Source: Limnohabitans sp. MMS-10A-178 (GTDB lineage: Bacteria; Pseudomonadota; Gammaproteobacteria; Burkholderiales; Burkholderiaceae_C). From it: DNA of 64,000 nt. Shown piece by piece: positions 1 through 8,579 of the stretch (positions within the stretch are counted from its first letter, which is position 1; every line of letters begins with the position of its first letter). Position numbers and translations under genes: made by a program. The stretch spans positions 868,001 to 932,000 of the forward strand of contig NZ_NERY01000001.1 of assembly GCF_003063375.1 (NCBI RefSeq). Reading direction: 5' to 3'. The notes under the pieces are model-generated. The model was not told the origin of the DNA and made no database searches. It saw only the letters and a list, made by a program, of their open reading frames with translations.

Positions 1-2
1 TG

Positions 3-110
3 GGCACCTTGGGCGTCATTGGCCCCACTCGCATGCCCTATGAGCGCATGATTCAAATTGTGGACATCACATCCAAGATGGTGGGCAATGCTTTGAGTCA
101 GTCGAAGTAA
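3..110 (+). CDS. hrcA: Heat-inducible transcription repressor HrcA, C-terminal end (partial)
   Basis: Only the last 35 codons are in the window; the 5' part lies beyond the left edge. The visible tail contains [18 protein letters not shown], the strongly conserved closing motif of HrcA, the repressor of class I heat-shock (CIRCE) operons such as groESL and dnaK. The stop codon is immersed in the left arm of an intrinsic terminator (95-128), so this gene ends its transcription unit. The call rests on the C-terminal motif alone, since DNA-binding and dimerisation parts are not visible. Confidence 0.85.
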   Translation, partial: GTLGVIGPTRMPYERMIQIVDITSKMVGNALSQSK

Positions 111-128
111 ATCGACTGACTCGTTTTT
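95..128 (+). terminator. Intrinsic terminator of hrcA
   Basis: Perfect 11-bp stem (95-105 with 112-122), 6-nt loop, followed by G and five T. The left arm overlaps the final codons and stop of hrcA. Confidence 0.85.
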
Positions 129-131
129 CAA

Positions 132-659
132 TCAAGAAGGTTCATGCATCCAAGCCGCATGCTTAGGCGCGCGCTTGGTTTTGCTCCATTCGTTCAGCAT
201 GTCCCACTTCACCTCGTCCAGGGTTTTGTACATCTCGGGGGTGCCGGTGTTGGTGGCCAACTCTAGGCGATGGCCATTGGGGTCAAAGAAGTAAATGCTT
301 TTGAAAATGGTGTGGTTGGTTGGGCCAAGTACCTCAACGCCATTGGCCTCTAGTTTGGCTTTGGCGGCCAACAAGGTTTCCATGCTGTCCACTTCAAAGG
401 CCATGTGCTGCACCCATGCTGGGGTGTTTTCGTCTCGGCCCATTTCGGGGGAGTTGGGCAATTCAAAGAAGGCCAGCACGTTGCCACCACCGGCATCCAA
501 GAAGATGTGCATGTAAGGGTCGGGTGCTTTGGTGGAGGGCACCAAGTCTTCAGCAATGGCCAAGACAAAGTCCATGTTCAAGTTTTTCGCGTACCACTCA
601 ACGGTTTCTTTGGCGTCTTTGCAGCGGTAAGCAGCGTGGTGAATTCGGCTGATTTTCAT
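132..659 (-). CDS. VOC (glyoxalase/bleomycin-resistance) family metalloprotein
   Basis: A 175-residue single-chain vicinal-oxygen-chelate protein. The N-terminal ISRIHHAAYRCKDAKETVEWY and the late FFDPNGHRLELA are the usual VOC metal-site segments (His near residue 7-8, Glu near residue 133). It begins 9 bp after the stop of hppD on the same strand with AGGAAAG upstream of its ATG, so the two are almost certainly co-transcribed. That context suggests a role near tyrosine or homogentisate catabolism, but VOC proteins act on many substrates and the reaction cannot be assigned. It is not a typical GloA by sequence. Confidence 0.8.
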   Translation of the reverse strand: MKISRIHHAAYRCKDAKETVEWYAKNLNMDFVLAIAEDLVPSTKAPDPYMHIFLDAGGGNVLAFFELPNSPEMGRDENTPAWVQHMAFEVDSMETLLAAKAKLEANGVEVLGPTNHTIFKSIYFFDPNGHRLELATNTGTPEMYKTLDEVKWDMLNEWSKTKRAPKHAAWMHEPS

Positions 660-668
660 AACTTTCCT

Positions 669-1748
669 TTAGGCGTCTACTTGAAGGGCGCCGCGTCTCA
701 TTTGATCACGTTCTAAAGACTCAAACAATGCCTTGAAGTTGCCTTCGCCAAAGCCTTCATCGGCTTTGCGCTGAATGAACTCAAAAAACACAGGACCTAG
801 CAATGTTTGCGAGAAAATTTGCAAGAGCAAACGTTTTTCGCCATTGGCAGTTGAACCGTCCATCAATATACCGCGGGCTTGCAGCTCTGCCACGGGTTCG
901 CCATGGCCTTGCAGACGCTCTTCCAGCATTTCATAGTAAATGTCGTTGGGTGCCGTCATGAGGGGAATGCCCGCCATTTGAAGCGAGTCGACGCTCTTCA
1001 TAATGTCGTCGGTGAGCAGGGCAATGTGCTGAATGCCTTCGCCGTTGAACTGCATCAAGAACTCTTCAATTTGCCCGCCGTTCTTGCCAGACTCTTCGTT
1101 GAGCGGAATGCGAATGAGGCCATCGGGCGCCGACATGGCTTTGCTAGTGAGACCTGTGTGTTCACCCTTGATGTCGAAGTAACGAATTTCACGGAAGTTA
1201 AAAATCTTCTCGTAAAAGCCGCTCCAAAACGCCATGCGACCCTTGTACACATTGTGTGTGAGATGGTCGATGAGTTTCAGGCCATGGCCGAAGGGGTGAC
1301 GGTCGGCGCCTTCAATGAATTCAAAGTCAATGTCGTAAATGCTCTTGCCGTCTTCATAGCGGTCAATCAAATAAAGGGGCGCGCCGCCAATGCCCTTGAT
1401 GGCGGGCAGTCGCAACTCCATGGGGCCTGTAGGCACTTCAACGGGTTGGGCTCCCATGTCGAGTGCGCGTGCGTAGGCTTTGTGTGAATCTTTTACCCTA
1501 AAAGCCAAAGCGCAGGCGCAAGGGCCATGCTCTGCCGCAAAGTAGCCCGCCAAGCTTCGAGGCTCGCGGTTGACAATGAAATTGATATCGCCTTGGCGAT
1601 AAAGCACCACATCTTTAGAGCGGTGTTTGGCTACCAAAGAGAAGCCCATTTTTTCGAACAAGGGCTCTAAAACACCAGGAACGGGGGAAGCAAATTCAAC
1701 AAACTCGAAACCACACAAACCCATAGGGTTGTCAAACAAATCGGCCAT
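669..1748 (-). CDS. hppD: 4-hydroxyphenylpyruvate dioxygenase
   Basis: Converts 4-hydroxyphenylpyruvate to homogentisate in tyrosine degradation (Fe(II), O2). The 359-residue protein has the two-VOC-repeat layout of bacterial HPPD. The expected iron ligands are visible as His162 (LIDHLTHNV), His241 ([12 protein letters not shown]) and Glu323 ([10 protein letters not shown]), and the C-terminal [15 protein letters not shown] is a family hallmark. I place the start at the ATG at 1748, because GGAG lies 6 nt upstream; a TTG four codons earlier would consume that ribosome-binding site. It leads an operon with the VOC gene. A hairpin plus T-run lies directly upstream (1762-1798). Confidence 0.95.
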   Translation of the reverse strand: MADLFDNPMGLCGFEFVEFASPVPGVLEPLFEKMGFSLVAKHRSKDVVLYRQGDINFIVNREPRSLAGYFAAEHGPCACALAFRVKDSHKAYARALDMGAQPVEVPTGPMELRLPAIKGIGGAPLYLIDRYEDGKSIYDIDFEFIEGADRHPFGHGLKLIDHLTHNVYKGRMAFWSGFYEKIFNFREIRYFDIKGEHTGLTSKAMSAPDGLIRIPLNEESGKNGGQIEEFLMQFNGEGIQHIALLTDDIMKSVDSLQMAGIPLMTAPNDIYYEMLEERLQGHGEPVAELQARGILMDGSTANGEKRLLLQIFSQTLLGPVFFEFIQRKADEGFGEGNFKALFESLERDQMRRGALQVDA

Positions 1749-1761
1749 GTCTATCTCCAAA

Positions 1762-1798
1762 AAAATAAAAACGCTTAGCTAAAAAATTAGAAGCGTTT
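1762..1798 (-). terminator. Terminator-like hairpin between umuC and hppD
   Basis: Read on the minus strand: arm AAACGCTTCTAA, loop of T, arm TTAGCTAAGCGTTT (two extra bases in one arm), then TTATTTTTTT. It ends only about 7 nt before the hppD Shine-Dalgarno. It most simply terminates umuDC, but its position also puts it in any longer hppD leader. Confidence 0.6.
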
Positions 1799-1940
1799 GT
1801 TTGGAGGCGAGCAGATGCGTCCGCGAGTGCTGCGGGCGAGGTGAATACCGACGATGAGTGTTTGTGGTTGCATGGCTTTAGATGGCCTCACGCACAGTTT
1901 CGCATATCTTCTGAGTGAATGCACTCTTTTTGTGAGTTGG

Positions 1941-3224
1941 CTAAACCACCGGCACCTCCGTCCAATCGGTGGTGTAGTTGGGCGACCGCCTTTCCTGCCG
2001 CATTTGCCAACCGCTGTAGGCGCCTTGTGTGGACACCTTTACCGCGCCACGACCAAAGCGTTTGTTGAGGGCGTCCAAGGTTTGCATCAGTGTGCCTTGC
2101 GTGGGCAAAGGCTCTTCTAGCAAGTCACCTTGGTGGTTCGTGACTGGGCTGATTTCGCTCAGCATGATGCCGGCTTTTTTGTATTGGTACTCGGGCTTGT
2201 ACATGCGCTCGCACAGCGCATCTACCCACCTGAAAATGACCAAGCTGTCGTTGGTGGGGTAGGGCAGTGGCACCGCCAAGCTGGGGCTGTATTGCGGCAA
2301 GTCTTTTCTAAACCGGTTGGTGTGCAAGAACACTTGAATGACGGCGGCTTGGCCGTTTTGTGCGCGCAGTTTGGCGCAGGCATTGGCCACAAATGTAGAC
2401 AGCGCATCTTTTAAAACAGGCAATTCTGTGACCATATTGCCGAATGAACGGCTAGAAATAATTTGCTGTTTGTCGGGCGTGACTTCTTGTAAATCAACGC
2501 ACGGAATTTCTTGCAATTCGCGTTGTGTTTTTTCGATCACGACGCCAAAGTCTGCGCGCAGTGTGGGGGTGTGTGCCGTCTTTAAATCTTGCACGGTGTG
2601 AATGTTGTACTCGGCCAAACGCTTGGTGAGTTTGCGCCCCACACCCCACACTTCGCTTGCTGGTAATTGCGTAAGCAGCTTTTCTTTTTGTATTTCAGTG
2701 AGCGCATTGAAATTGAAAACACCTTGCGAGCGCGGATGCTTCTTGGCCACATGGTTGGCCAGCTTGGCCAGCGTTTTGGTGGGACCAATGCCTACACACA
2801 CCGGAATGCCCGTCCACTGCACCACACGCTGGCGCATGGCGTAACTCACTTCACGTAAATTGGGCGTGCCCGTGAGGTCTACAAAGCATTCGTCAATGGA
2901 ATACACCTCGGTGCGCGGCGAGTACTCGCTCAAAATTTGCATGACGCGGTTGGACAAGTCGGCATACAGAGCGTAGTTGCTGCTAAGGGCAAATACGCCG
3001 TGCTCTTTCACCAAGTCTTTGCACTCAAACCAAGGTTGCCCCATGCGCACACCCAAGGCCTTCGCCTCGTTGGAGCGCGACACCACGCAGCCATCGTTGT
3101 TGGACAACACCACCACGGGCACGTTGCGCAGGTCGGGGCGGAACAAGCGCTCGCAACTGACGTAGAAGTTGTTGCAATCGATCAAGGCCAACTGCTGCAA
3201 AGGTTGCTGTATTTGCAAAGCCAC
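1941..3224 (-). CDS. umuC: DNA polymerase V catalytic subunit UmuC (Y-family)
   Basis: Error-prone translesion polymerase that acts with cleaved UmuD under the SOS response. The 427-residue length matches the family (about 420). Catalytic acids are visible as Asp16 in [14 protein letters not shown] and Asp111-Glu112 in [10 protein letters not shown]. The thumb/little-finger region follows, and the UmuC-type C-terminus is complete. I choose the GTG at 3224 because GAGAGG lies 9 nt before it, just after the umuD stop; the open frame runs further upstream only as overlap with umuD. Co-transcribed with umuD, 13 bp apart. Confidence 0.93.
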   Translation of the reverse strand: MALQIQQPLQQLALIDCNNFYVSCERLFRPDLRNVPVVVLSNNDGCVVSRSNEAKALGVRMGQPWFECKDLVKEHGVFALSSNYALYADLSNRVMQILSEYSPRTEVYSIDECFVDLTGTPNLREVSYAMRQRVVQWTGIPVCVGIGPTKTLAKLANHVAKKHPRSQGVFNFNALTEIQKEKLLTQLPASEVWGVGRKLTKRLAEYNIHTVQDLKTAHTPTLRADFGVVIEKTQRELQEIPCVDLQEVTPDKQQIISSRSFGNMVTELPVLKDALSTFVANACAKLRAQNGQAAVIQVFLHTNRFRKDLPQYSPSLAVPLPYPTNDSLVIFRWVDALCERMYKPEYQYKKAGIMLSEISPVTNHQGDLLEEPLPTQGTLMQTLDALNKRFGRGAVKVSTQGAYSGWQMRQERRSPNYTTDWTEVPVV

Positions 3225-3237
3225 GCGCGCGCACCTC

Positions 3238-3678
3238 TCAATACAACTTGTGCAAGTTGTAAGTGACCACGCCCCAAATGCTGAGCTCCTCGCCACTTTT
3301 GACCACAATGGGCGGGTATAAATTGTTCTCGGCCACCAGCTTGACCACGCCACCGCGCTTGTACAAACGCTTCACGGTGAACTCGTTGTTGAGCACGGCC
3401 AACACAATGTTGTTGTGCTTGGCTTCAATGGACCGGTCAATCACGAGCGCATCGCCTTCGTAAATGCCAGCACCCACCATGGAGTCGCCCTTCACTTTGA
3501 AAATGAAGGTGGCCTCTTTGTTGCGAATGAGGTGGTCATTGAGGTCAATGCGCTTTTGCGTGTGATCGGCCGCAGGCGAGGGAAAGCCAGCGGGCACTTT
3601 CCAGGCGCACATGTTGAGCCACAGCTTGGGGGCTGAGGGGTCTAAGGGCTGAGGTGTGATGAAAGCATTTGTAGGCAT
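3238..3678 (-). CDS. umuD: UmuD, SOS mutagenesis accessory protein (S24 autoprotease)
   Basis: 146 residues, LexA/UmuD fold. The self-cleavage dipeptide is Ala30-Gly31 ([10 protein letters not shown]). The catalytic Ser66 (KGDSM) and Lys103 (EFTVKRL) are 37 residues apart, as in E. coli UmuD. RecA filaments would trigger cleavage to UmuD', which joins UmuC as Pol V. The start at 3678 (MPTNAFITP) removes a meaningless upstream extension that would cross the LexA box. No strong Shine-Dalgarno is seen. It heads the umuDC operon under a LexA-controlled promoter. Confidence 0.93.
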   Translation of the reverse strand: MPTNAFITPQPLDPSAPKLWLNMCAWKVPAGFPSPAADHTQKRIDLNDHLIRNKEATFIFKVKGDSMVGAGIYEGDALVIDRSIEAKHNNIVLAVLNNEFTVKRLYKRGGVVKLVAENNLYPPIVVKSGEELSIWGVVTYNLHKLY

Positions 3679-3688
3679 GCTTGAAATA

Positions 3689-3708
3689 TACTGTACAAAA
3701 ATACAGTA
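3689..3708 (-). promoter_or_regulatory. LexA (SOS) box of umuDC
   Basis: CTGT-N8-ACAG consensus (3691-3706) inside the perfect arms TACTGTA/TACAGTA. It lies 10 bp upstream of the umuD ATG and overlaps the promoter -10, so LexA would block initiation directly. Confidence 0.9.
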
Positions 3709-3733
3709 TAGTAAGGAAAATACCACTTCGCAA
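3705..3733 (-). promoter_or_regulatory. umuDC promoter
   Basis: On the minus strand: TTGCGA (3733-3728), 17-bp spacer, TATACT (3710-3705). This predicts a 5' leader of about 20 nt; the LexA box overlaps the -10. Confidence 0.6.
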
Positions 3734-3809
3734 GTTGCCAGACCTACAATGGCAGCTCGAGGTTTTACAAAGCCAATGCATTTCATCAATCAACGAAGAA
3801 AGGCGCTAG

Positions 3810-4025
3810 ATGAACAGAATCACTCTAGAACCAGGCAAGCGTGGTGGCAAGCCATGTATTCGTGGGTTGCGCATCACGGTGTATGACATCCTGTCGCAGT
3901 TGTCCCAAGGGGCCACGCAGCAAGAAATTCTCGAAGACTTTCCTGAATTAGAAGCAGAAGACATCCTGGCGGTACTGTCGTTTGCTGCCGATCGCGAGCG
4001 AAAAGTCTATTCAGTTGCAGTCTGA
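3810..4025 (+). CDS. DUF433 domain protein, putative antitoxin (VapB45-like)
   Basis: 71 residues with the DUF433 signature: ITLEPGKRGGKPCIRGLRITVYDILSQL at the N-terminus, then a short helical region (TQQEILEDFPELEAEDI) that looks like a winged-helix DNA-binding segment. The stop codon overlaps by one base the start of a DUF5615 PIN-like gene. DUF433-DUF5615 pairs are a known toxin-antitoxin arrangement (the Mycobacterium tuberculosis VapBC45 type), so this is probably the antitoxin. Toxicity and neutralisation are inferred from family and layout only. It diverges from umuDC. Confidence 0.75.
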   Translation: MNRITLEPGKRGGKPCIRGLRITVYDILSQLSQGATQQEILEDFPELEAEDILAVLSFAADRERKVYSVAV

Positions 4026-4369
4026 TGAAGCTGTTGCTAGATGAGAACCTGTCTAGACGGCTGGTTCCTTTTTTACTGACCGCCTATCCAGGATCTACTC
4101 AAGTCGTCTTGGTAGGCTTGGAGGCCGTAGACGATGCTCAAGTTTGGCAATACGCCAAGGCAAACGATTTTGTAATCGTTACGCAAGATGCAGATTTCGA
4201 AGAACTCTCATTGGTCAAAGGGCATCCGCCTAGTGTCATTTGGATCAAAACTACGCATCCATCGCGCTCTACCATTTTGAAAATCCTATTGGATCAACAG
4301 TCCTTGATTCATGAAGTCTTGATCAACCAAAATCAAGGTTGTATTGAAATTACGCAGACACAGAGCTGA
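4025..4369 (+). CDS. DUF5615 PIN-like protein, putative toxin (VapC45-like)
   Basis: 114 residues. Acidic residues typical of the PIN-like nuclease site are visible: the N-terminal MKLLLDENLSRRLV (Asp6, Glu7), DDAQVWQYAKANDFVIVTQDADF in the middle (Asp at the beta-strand end), and VIWIKTTHP later. It starts within the stop of the DUF433 gene (TGATG), which implies translational coupling. Likely an RNase toxin of a type II module; the target RNA is unknown. A weak hairpin with a T-run follows (4372-4418). Confidence 0.75.
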   Translation: MKLLLDENLSRRLVPFLLTAYPGSTQVVLVGLEAVDDAQVWQYAKANDFVIVTQDADFEELSLVKGHPPSVIWIKTTHPSRSTILKILLDQQSLIHEVLINQNQGCIEITQTQS

Positions 4370-4371
4370 TC

Positions 4372-4418
4372 ACACCAAGCTACTTTCTCCGCGGTTTATG
4401 CGGTGATTGTGGTGTTTT
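4372..4418 (+). terminator. Possible terminator after the DUF433/DUF5615 pair
   Basis: ACACCA/TGGTGT outer arms and CCGC/GCGG inner arms, followed by TTTT. The interior is imperfect, so support is modest. Confidence 0.4.
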
Positions 4419-4573
4419 GACCATTTCTAATAATTGCAATGTGCACGTCTTTCGAATGAGATGACCAAAAATTAACCAAGCCTGCGTTTCAGAGGGGTTA
4501 TTCAGAAGTACGAACCCGTGCTCCTGTGGCCCATTGGTACATTAATTACTTATCAAACTGAGGAGACCTCCCC

Positions 4574-5539
4574 ATGCTAGACCGCCGCTTATTTTTAGGA
4601 GCTGGCATTGCCGGCGCATCCGCTCTCACTTTCTCATCCGTGTGGTCTCAAGCTTCTCCCAACTTTGGCCCGCCCACTTTGCCCACTGTGGGCTTTAAGC
4701 GCATGAAGTTGGGCAACATGGAAGTCATTGCCTTGAACGATGGCGCGGTGCGCCGTCCTTTGGGTGAAGAGTTTGTGACCAACGCGCCCCTTGAGCAAGT
4801 TAAAGCATTGCTTGCAAGTCAAAACCTGCCCACCGATTACATCGATGTGCCCTACACCCCCTTCTTGCTCATCAATGGCAATCAGCGCTATTTGTTTGAC
4901 ACTGGCTTTGCCGACAACGGCCCCCCCACCACCGGCAAACTGGCCGCCCAATTGGACGCTGTTGGCCTGAAACCCACAGACATCAACAACGTGGTGCTCA
5001 GCCATTTCCATGGCGATCACATCAACGGTTTGCGCAACAGAGCAGGTCAGTTGGTTTATCCCAATGCGCGTGTGCACGTACCTGCGCCAGAGCATGCTTT
5101 CTGGATGGACGACGCCCGCATGGAAGCTGCCCCTCCCGGCATGAAAGGCGCCTTCATGGGCGTGCGCCGTGCACTGGGCAATTTGGGCAGCGATCAGTTG
5201 GTCAAATTTGAACCCGGTGCAGTCATAGCGCCAGGCATTACATCCATCGCCGCCTTTGGCCATACACCTGGCCACACTCTGTTCCGCATGGACTCGGAAG
5301 GCCAATCGTTTGCTTACGTGGCCGACATCACCAATGTGCCTTCTTTGTTTGCACGCGCGCCCGACTGGTCTGTGTTGTTTGACATGAACCCTGCCATGGC
5401 CCGCATGTCACGCCGCCGCGTTTTTGACATGTTGGTCAAAGACAAAATGATGGCCGGTGGTTTCCACTTCCCATTCCCAGCGTTTGGCACCATGGAAGTC
5501 AGTGGTACTGGGTATCAGTTCAAGCCGGTGGCAGCGTAA
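4574..5539 (+). CDS. MBL-fold metallo-hydrolase, exported (Tat-like signal)
   Basis: 321 residues. The N-terminus DRRLFLGAGIAGASALTFSS has a twin-arginine pair followed by a hydrophobic stretch, which suggests Tat export. The zinc motif HFHGDH is at residues 144-149 and a later GHTPGHT supplies another histidine, typical of the metallo-beta-lactamase superfamily. AGGAG lies upstream of the ATG. The closest general class is periplasmic lactonase/hydrolase-like MBL proteins; the substrate cannot be read. It stands alone between the toxin-antitoxin pair and the tetR gene. Confidence 0.85.
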   Translation: MLDRRLFLGAGIAGASALTFSSVWSQASPNFGPPTLPTVGFKRMKLGNMEVIALNDGAVRRPLGEEFVTNAPLEQVKALLASQNLPTDYIDVPYTPFLLINGNQRYLFDTGFADNGPPTTGKLAAQLDAVGLKPTDINNVVLSHFHGDHINGLRNRAGQLVYPNARVHVPAPEHAFWMDDARMEAAPPGMKGAFMGVRRALGNLGSDQLVKFEPGAVIAPGITSIAAFGHTPGHTLFRMDSEGQSFAYVADITNVPSLFARAPDWSVLFDMNPAMARMSRRRVFDMLVKDKMMAGGFHFPFPAFGTMEVSGTGYQFKPVAA

Positions 5540-5550
5540 AGTACAAGCCC

Positions 5551-5579
5551 TTGACTTAATTAACTTAATAGTTAATTAT
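5551..5579 (+). promoter_or_regulatory. tetR promoter with embedded operator-like inverted repeat
   Basis: TTGACT (5551-5556), 17 bp, AATTAT (5574-5579). Between and over them lies an inverted repeat: TAATTAAC and GTTAATTA around TTAATA (5557-5578). The same architecture occurs upstream of the Bug gene (6280-6303), which suggests autoregulation by the adjacent TetR protein. Confidence 0.6.
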
Positions 5580-5586
5580 TCGGGGC

Positions 5587-6234
5587 ATGAGTGCCCAACA
5601 ATCTTCACCAGTCATCAAGACGCGAGACGCCGAAAGGTCTCGCGCAGTCATCCTGAGTGCCGCCCTCGAAGAGTTTGCTCTGTTCGGTTTAGGCGGTGCA
5701 AGGATCGACCGCATTGCCGAGCGATCCAATCTCAACAAGAGATTGATTTACTACTATTTCTCCGACAAAGATCAGCTCTTTCAAGCGGTGCTCGAAAGCG
5801 CCTACGAGCAAATTCGGGAAAGCGAAAAGAAGCTCAATCTGCAGTCTTTAGAACCAGCCACCGCAGTTCGCACGCTGGTTGAATTCACTTGGAATTACTA
5901 CCTGGAGCACCCAGAGTTTTTAACCCTTCTTAACAGCGCAAATCTGCACAAAGCCAGGCATATTCAAGAGTCGCCCAATGCGCGAGCACTTAATTCGCCG
6001 CTGATCGAACTATTGGGCGAAATATTGGAAAAAGGACGGCTGTCGGGCGAGTTCAGAGGTGGTATTGATCCGGTGCAGCTCTATGTTTCTATTGCAGCAC
6101 TTTCCTATTTCTACTTATCCAACAACGCCACGCTGTCCACCATCTTCGGACGCGACTTGATGAGCCCCAAAGCCAAGAGCGAGCGCCTGTCGCACATGTG
6201 TGAAGTGATCCTAGGGTATGTCCTGAGGAACTAG
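5587..6234 (+). CDS. TetR/AcrR family transcriptional regulator
   Basis: 215 residues. The N-terminal helix-turn-helix domain is recognisable at about residues 13-60 (RAVILSAALEEFALFGLGGARIDRIA, then NLNKRLIYYYFSDKDQLF), followed by an all-helical ligand-binding domain of usual length. It precedes a catabolic operon on the same strand. Two matched inverted repeats, one in its own promoter and one downstream of the next promoter, make it the obvious repressor of both. The ligand is unknown. The short leader leaves little room for a ribosome-binding site; CGGGGC is the only candidate. Confidence 0.9.
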   Translation: MSAQQSSPVIKTRDAERSRAVILSAALEEFALFGLGGARIDRIAERSNLNKRLIYYYFSDKDQLFQAVLESAYEQIRESEKKLNLQSLEPATAVRTLVEFTWNYYLEHPEFLTLLNSANLHKARHIQESPNARALNSPLIELLGEILEKGRLSGEFRGGIDPVQLYVSIAALSYFYLSNNATLSTIFGRDLMSPKAKSERLSHMCEVILGYVLRN

Positions 6235-6247
6235 ATTTGATAGCAGG

Positions 6248-6303
6248 TTGACGCTGGGCTTAAGTCGTTTCTAAAATGAATTATTCACTTAATGGTGAAT
6301 TAT
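6248..6303 (+). promoter_or_regulatory. Promoter and TetR-type operator of the Bug/DUF993 operon
   Basis: TTGACG (6248-6253), 18 bp, TAAAAT (6272-6277). Immediately downstream is an inverted repeat, ATTCAC and GTGAAT around TTAATG (6283-6300), with two further matching outer positions. The arm length and 6-bp TTAATR centre match the repeat in the tetR promoter. Confidence 0.6.
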
Positions 6304-6381
6304 CAAGTTCAATACAGTAGCGCCTTAGCAGGGGTGCGTGTGTTGTGGCTTGTCTTCATTGACTCAAAATTAGGAGGCTTT

Positions 6382-7362
6382 ATGACCCGTTCACGCCGCT
6401 TTGCGCTGGCTTTCATTGCATCCCTCACTGCATTCACATCTGGCGTGGCACTGGCCCAAGCGGGTTATCCCAGCAAACCCATCAAGGTTGTTGTGCCGTT
6501 TCCTGCAGGTAGCACCACCGACATCATTGCTCGCGCCATTGCCGACAAGATGAGTCAAAGCATGGGCCAGCCTTTGGTCATAGACAACCGCGGCGGCGCC
6601 AGTGGCACCATTGGTCAACAGGCGGTGGCCACAGCACCCGCAGACGGTTACACCATCATGGTTCACTCCTCATCGCACACGGTCAGTCCATCCACGTTTG
6701 CCAAGTTGCCGTTCGATACCTTGAACGACTTTGTGGGCGTGACGCCCATTTCCAGCACGCCCAATGTGTTGGTCATGTCGCCTTCTAAAAACATCAAAAC
6801 CTTGCAAGAGTTGTTGGCTGCAGCTCGCGCAAAGCCAGGCAGTATGAACTTTGCTTCTGCTGGTCAGGGCAGTGCAACTCATTTGAATGCAGAGAAATTC
6901 AAATTGGCCGCAAAGATTGAAGCCACCAACATTCCATTCAAAGGCTCTAGCGAAGCAGTTACCGAAATCATTGCTGGTCGAGTCGACTACTACTTTTCAC
7001 CCATTGCACCAGTCATTGGTCAAATTCGAAATGGCCAGTTGGTGCCTTTGGCCGTGGGCTCTTCAAAACGTGCCAGCGCTTTGCCACAAGTGCCCACCAC
7101 CGCTGAAGCCGGTGTGCCAGGTTCCGAATTCAACTTTTGGATTGGCATGATGGTGCCTTCTAAAACGCCTCGCGATATTGTCAATCGTCTGAATGACGAA
7201 GTGGTCAAAGCACTTGCAACACCAGAAGTAAAAGAGCGGTTCACGACATTGGGTGCAGATGCTTGGACCATGAAGCCAGAGCAATTTGACGCCTACATTC
7301 GCGACGAAATTAAGAGCAACGCCATCTTGGTGAAGGCTGCGGGACTCTCGCCAGCACCTTAA
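6382..7362 (+). CDS. Bug family tripartite tricarboxylate transporter substrate-binding protein
   Basis: 326 residues. A Sec signal peptide ends at about ALAQA, and the mature part starts with the family motif YPSKPIKVVVPFPAGSTTDIIAR. It is a periplasmic solute receptor for carboxylate-type ligands. The start is the ATG at 6382, with AGGAGG 5 nt upstream; the open frame extends about 30 codons further but lacks a signal-like N-terminus. First gene of the TetR-controlled operon. No TctA/TctB membrane subunits are in the window, which is normal for Bug expansions in Burkholderiales. The ligand is unknown. Confidence 0.92.
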   Translation: MTRSRRFALAFIASLTAFTSGVALAQAGYPSKPIKVVVPFPAGSTTDIIARAIADKMSQSMGQPLVIDNRGGASGTIGQQAVATAPADGYTIMVHSSSHTVSPSTFAKLPFDTLNDFVGVTPISSTPNVLVMSPSKNIKTLQELLAAARAKPGSMNFASAGQGSATHLNAEKFKLAAKIEATNIPFKGSSEAVTEIIAGRVDYYFSPIAPVIGQIRNGQLVPLAVGSSKRASALPQVPTTAEAGVPGSEFNFWIGMMVPSKTPRDIVNRLNDEVVKALATPEVKERFTTLGADAWTMKPEQFDAYIRDEIKSNAILVKAAGLSPAP

Positions 7363-7407
7363 TTTCCAACCAACACCTTTACCCTTCCAAACGCAAAAGA
7401 GATATTT

Positions 7408-8571
7408 ATGGCTGTACAGAGACTTGGCATCATCATGCATGGCGTGACGGGGCGCATGGGGATGAATCAACACTTAATTCGATCCATTGTGGCCATTCGC
7501 AATCAAGGCGGTGTAACCCTCTCCAATGGTGACAAGGTGATGCCCGATCCTATTTTGATTGGCCGCAATGCTGAAAAAATTGAAGCCTTGGCCAACGCCA
7601 ATGGCATCACTCGTTTTGACACAGACCTCGACAAAGCTCTGGCCAACAAAGACGACACTGTTTTCTTTGATGCGGGTACAACGGAAATGCGTCCCACCTT
7701 ATTGGCCAAGGCCATTCAGGCTGGAAAGCATGTGTATTGTGAAAAACCCATTGCCACCAATTTGAATGAAGCGGTAGAAATTGCGCGCCTTGCAGAAAAG
7801 TCGGGCGTGAAGCACGGCGCCGTTCAAGACAAGTTGTTCTTGCCTGGTTTGCGCAAACTCGACATGCTCAGAAAAGCAGGCTTCTTTGGCAAGATGCTCA
7901 GCGTGCGCATTGAGTTTGGTTATTGGGTGTTTGAAGGCGACTTGCAGCCAATTCAACGACCCAGCTGGAACTACCGCAAAGAGGACGGCGGCGGCATTAT
8001 TCTCGACATGGTGTGTCACTGGCGCTACGTGCTCGACAACCTGTTTGGTGAAGTTCAATCGGTGTCTTGCTTAGGCGCCACACACATTCCCAAGCGTTGG
8101 GACGAGGCCAACAAGCCCTATGAATGCACAGCCGATGACGCAGCCTATGCCACCTTTGAATTGAAAGGTCATCAAGGCGAGCATGTGGTGGCACAAGTCA
8201 ACAGTTCATGGACCACACGTGTCAATCGTGAAGATTTGGTCACCTTCCATGTCGATGGAACGCATGGCTCAGCGGTTGCAGGACTACAAGCTTGCAAGGC
8301 GCAAAGCAGAGTCAATACGCCACGTCCTGTTTGGAACCCTGACGTGAAGCAAACCATGACGTTCACAGACCAATGGCAAGAGGTGCCCGATACGCAGTTC
8401 TACGACAACGGTTTCAAAATTCAGTGGGAACACTTTATTCGGCACATTGTCGAAAACGAACCCTATCGTTGGACATTGCCAGAGGGTGCCAAAGGTGTTC
8501 AGCTGGTAGAGGCCGCCTTGCAATCTTGGCAAGAGCGTCGCTGGGTTGATGTAGCGCCCCTCAAAATTTAA
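7408..8571 (+). CDS. Gfo/Idh/MocA family NAD(P)-dependent oxidoreductase
   Basis: 387 residues. The N-terminal Rossmann domain carries GVTGRMGMN at about residues 12-20, and the family EKP motif occurs in HVYCEKPIATN (near residue 114). A C-terminal alpha/beta domain follows (WNYRKEDGGGIILDMVCHWRYVLDNLFG). Such enzymes oxidise or reduce sugars, inositols and related polyols. The neighbouring DUF993, SDR and TIM-barrel isomerase genes support a polyol- or sugar-acid-like substrate. Eight bases separate it from the next gene, so it is co-translated in the operon. Confidence 0.88.
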   Translation: MAVQRLGIIMHGVTGRMGMNQHLIRSIVAIRNQGGVTLSNGDKVMPDPILIGRNAEKIEALANANGITRFDTDLDKALANKDDTVFFDAGTTEMRPTLLAKAIQAGKHVYCEKPIATNLNEAVEIARLAEKSGVKHGAVQDKLFLPGLRKLDMLRKAGFFGKMLSVRIEFGYWVFEGDLQPIQRPSWNYRKEDGGGIILDMVCHWRYVLDNLFGEVQSVSCLGATHIPKRWDEANKPYECTADDAAYATFELKGHQGEHVVAQVNSSWTTRVNREDLVTFHVDGTHGSAVAGLQACKAQSRVNTPRPVWNPDVKQTMTFTDQWQEVPDTQFYDNGFKIQWEHFIRHIVENEPYRWTLPEGAKGVQLVEAALQSWQERRWVDVAPLKI

Positions 8572-8579
8572 GGCGCAGC

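Noticed and set aside
879..1487. Long plus-strand open frame opposite hppD
   Set aside because: The opposite strand encodes a clear HPPD with all ligands. The frame is a shadow caused by codon bias, as are similar long antisense frames over badI, hppD, etfA and the MBL gene.
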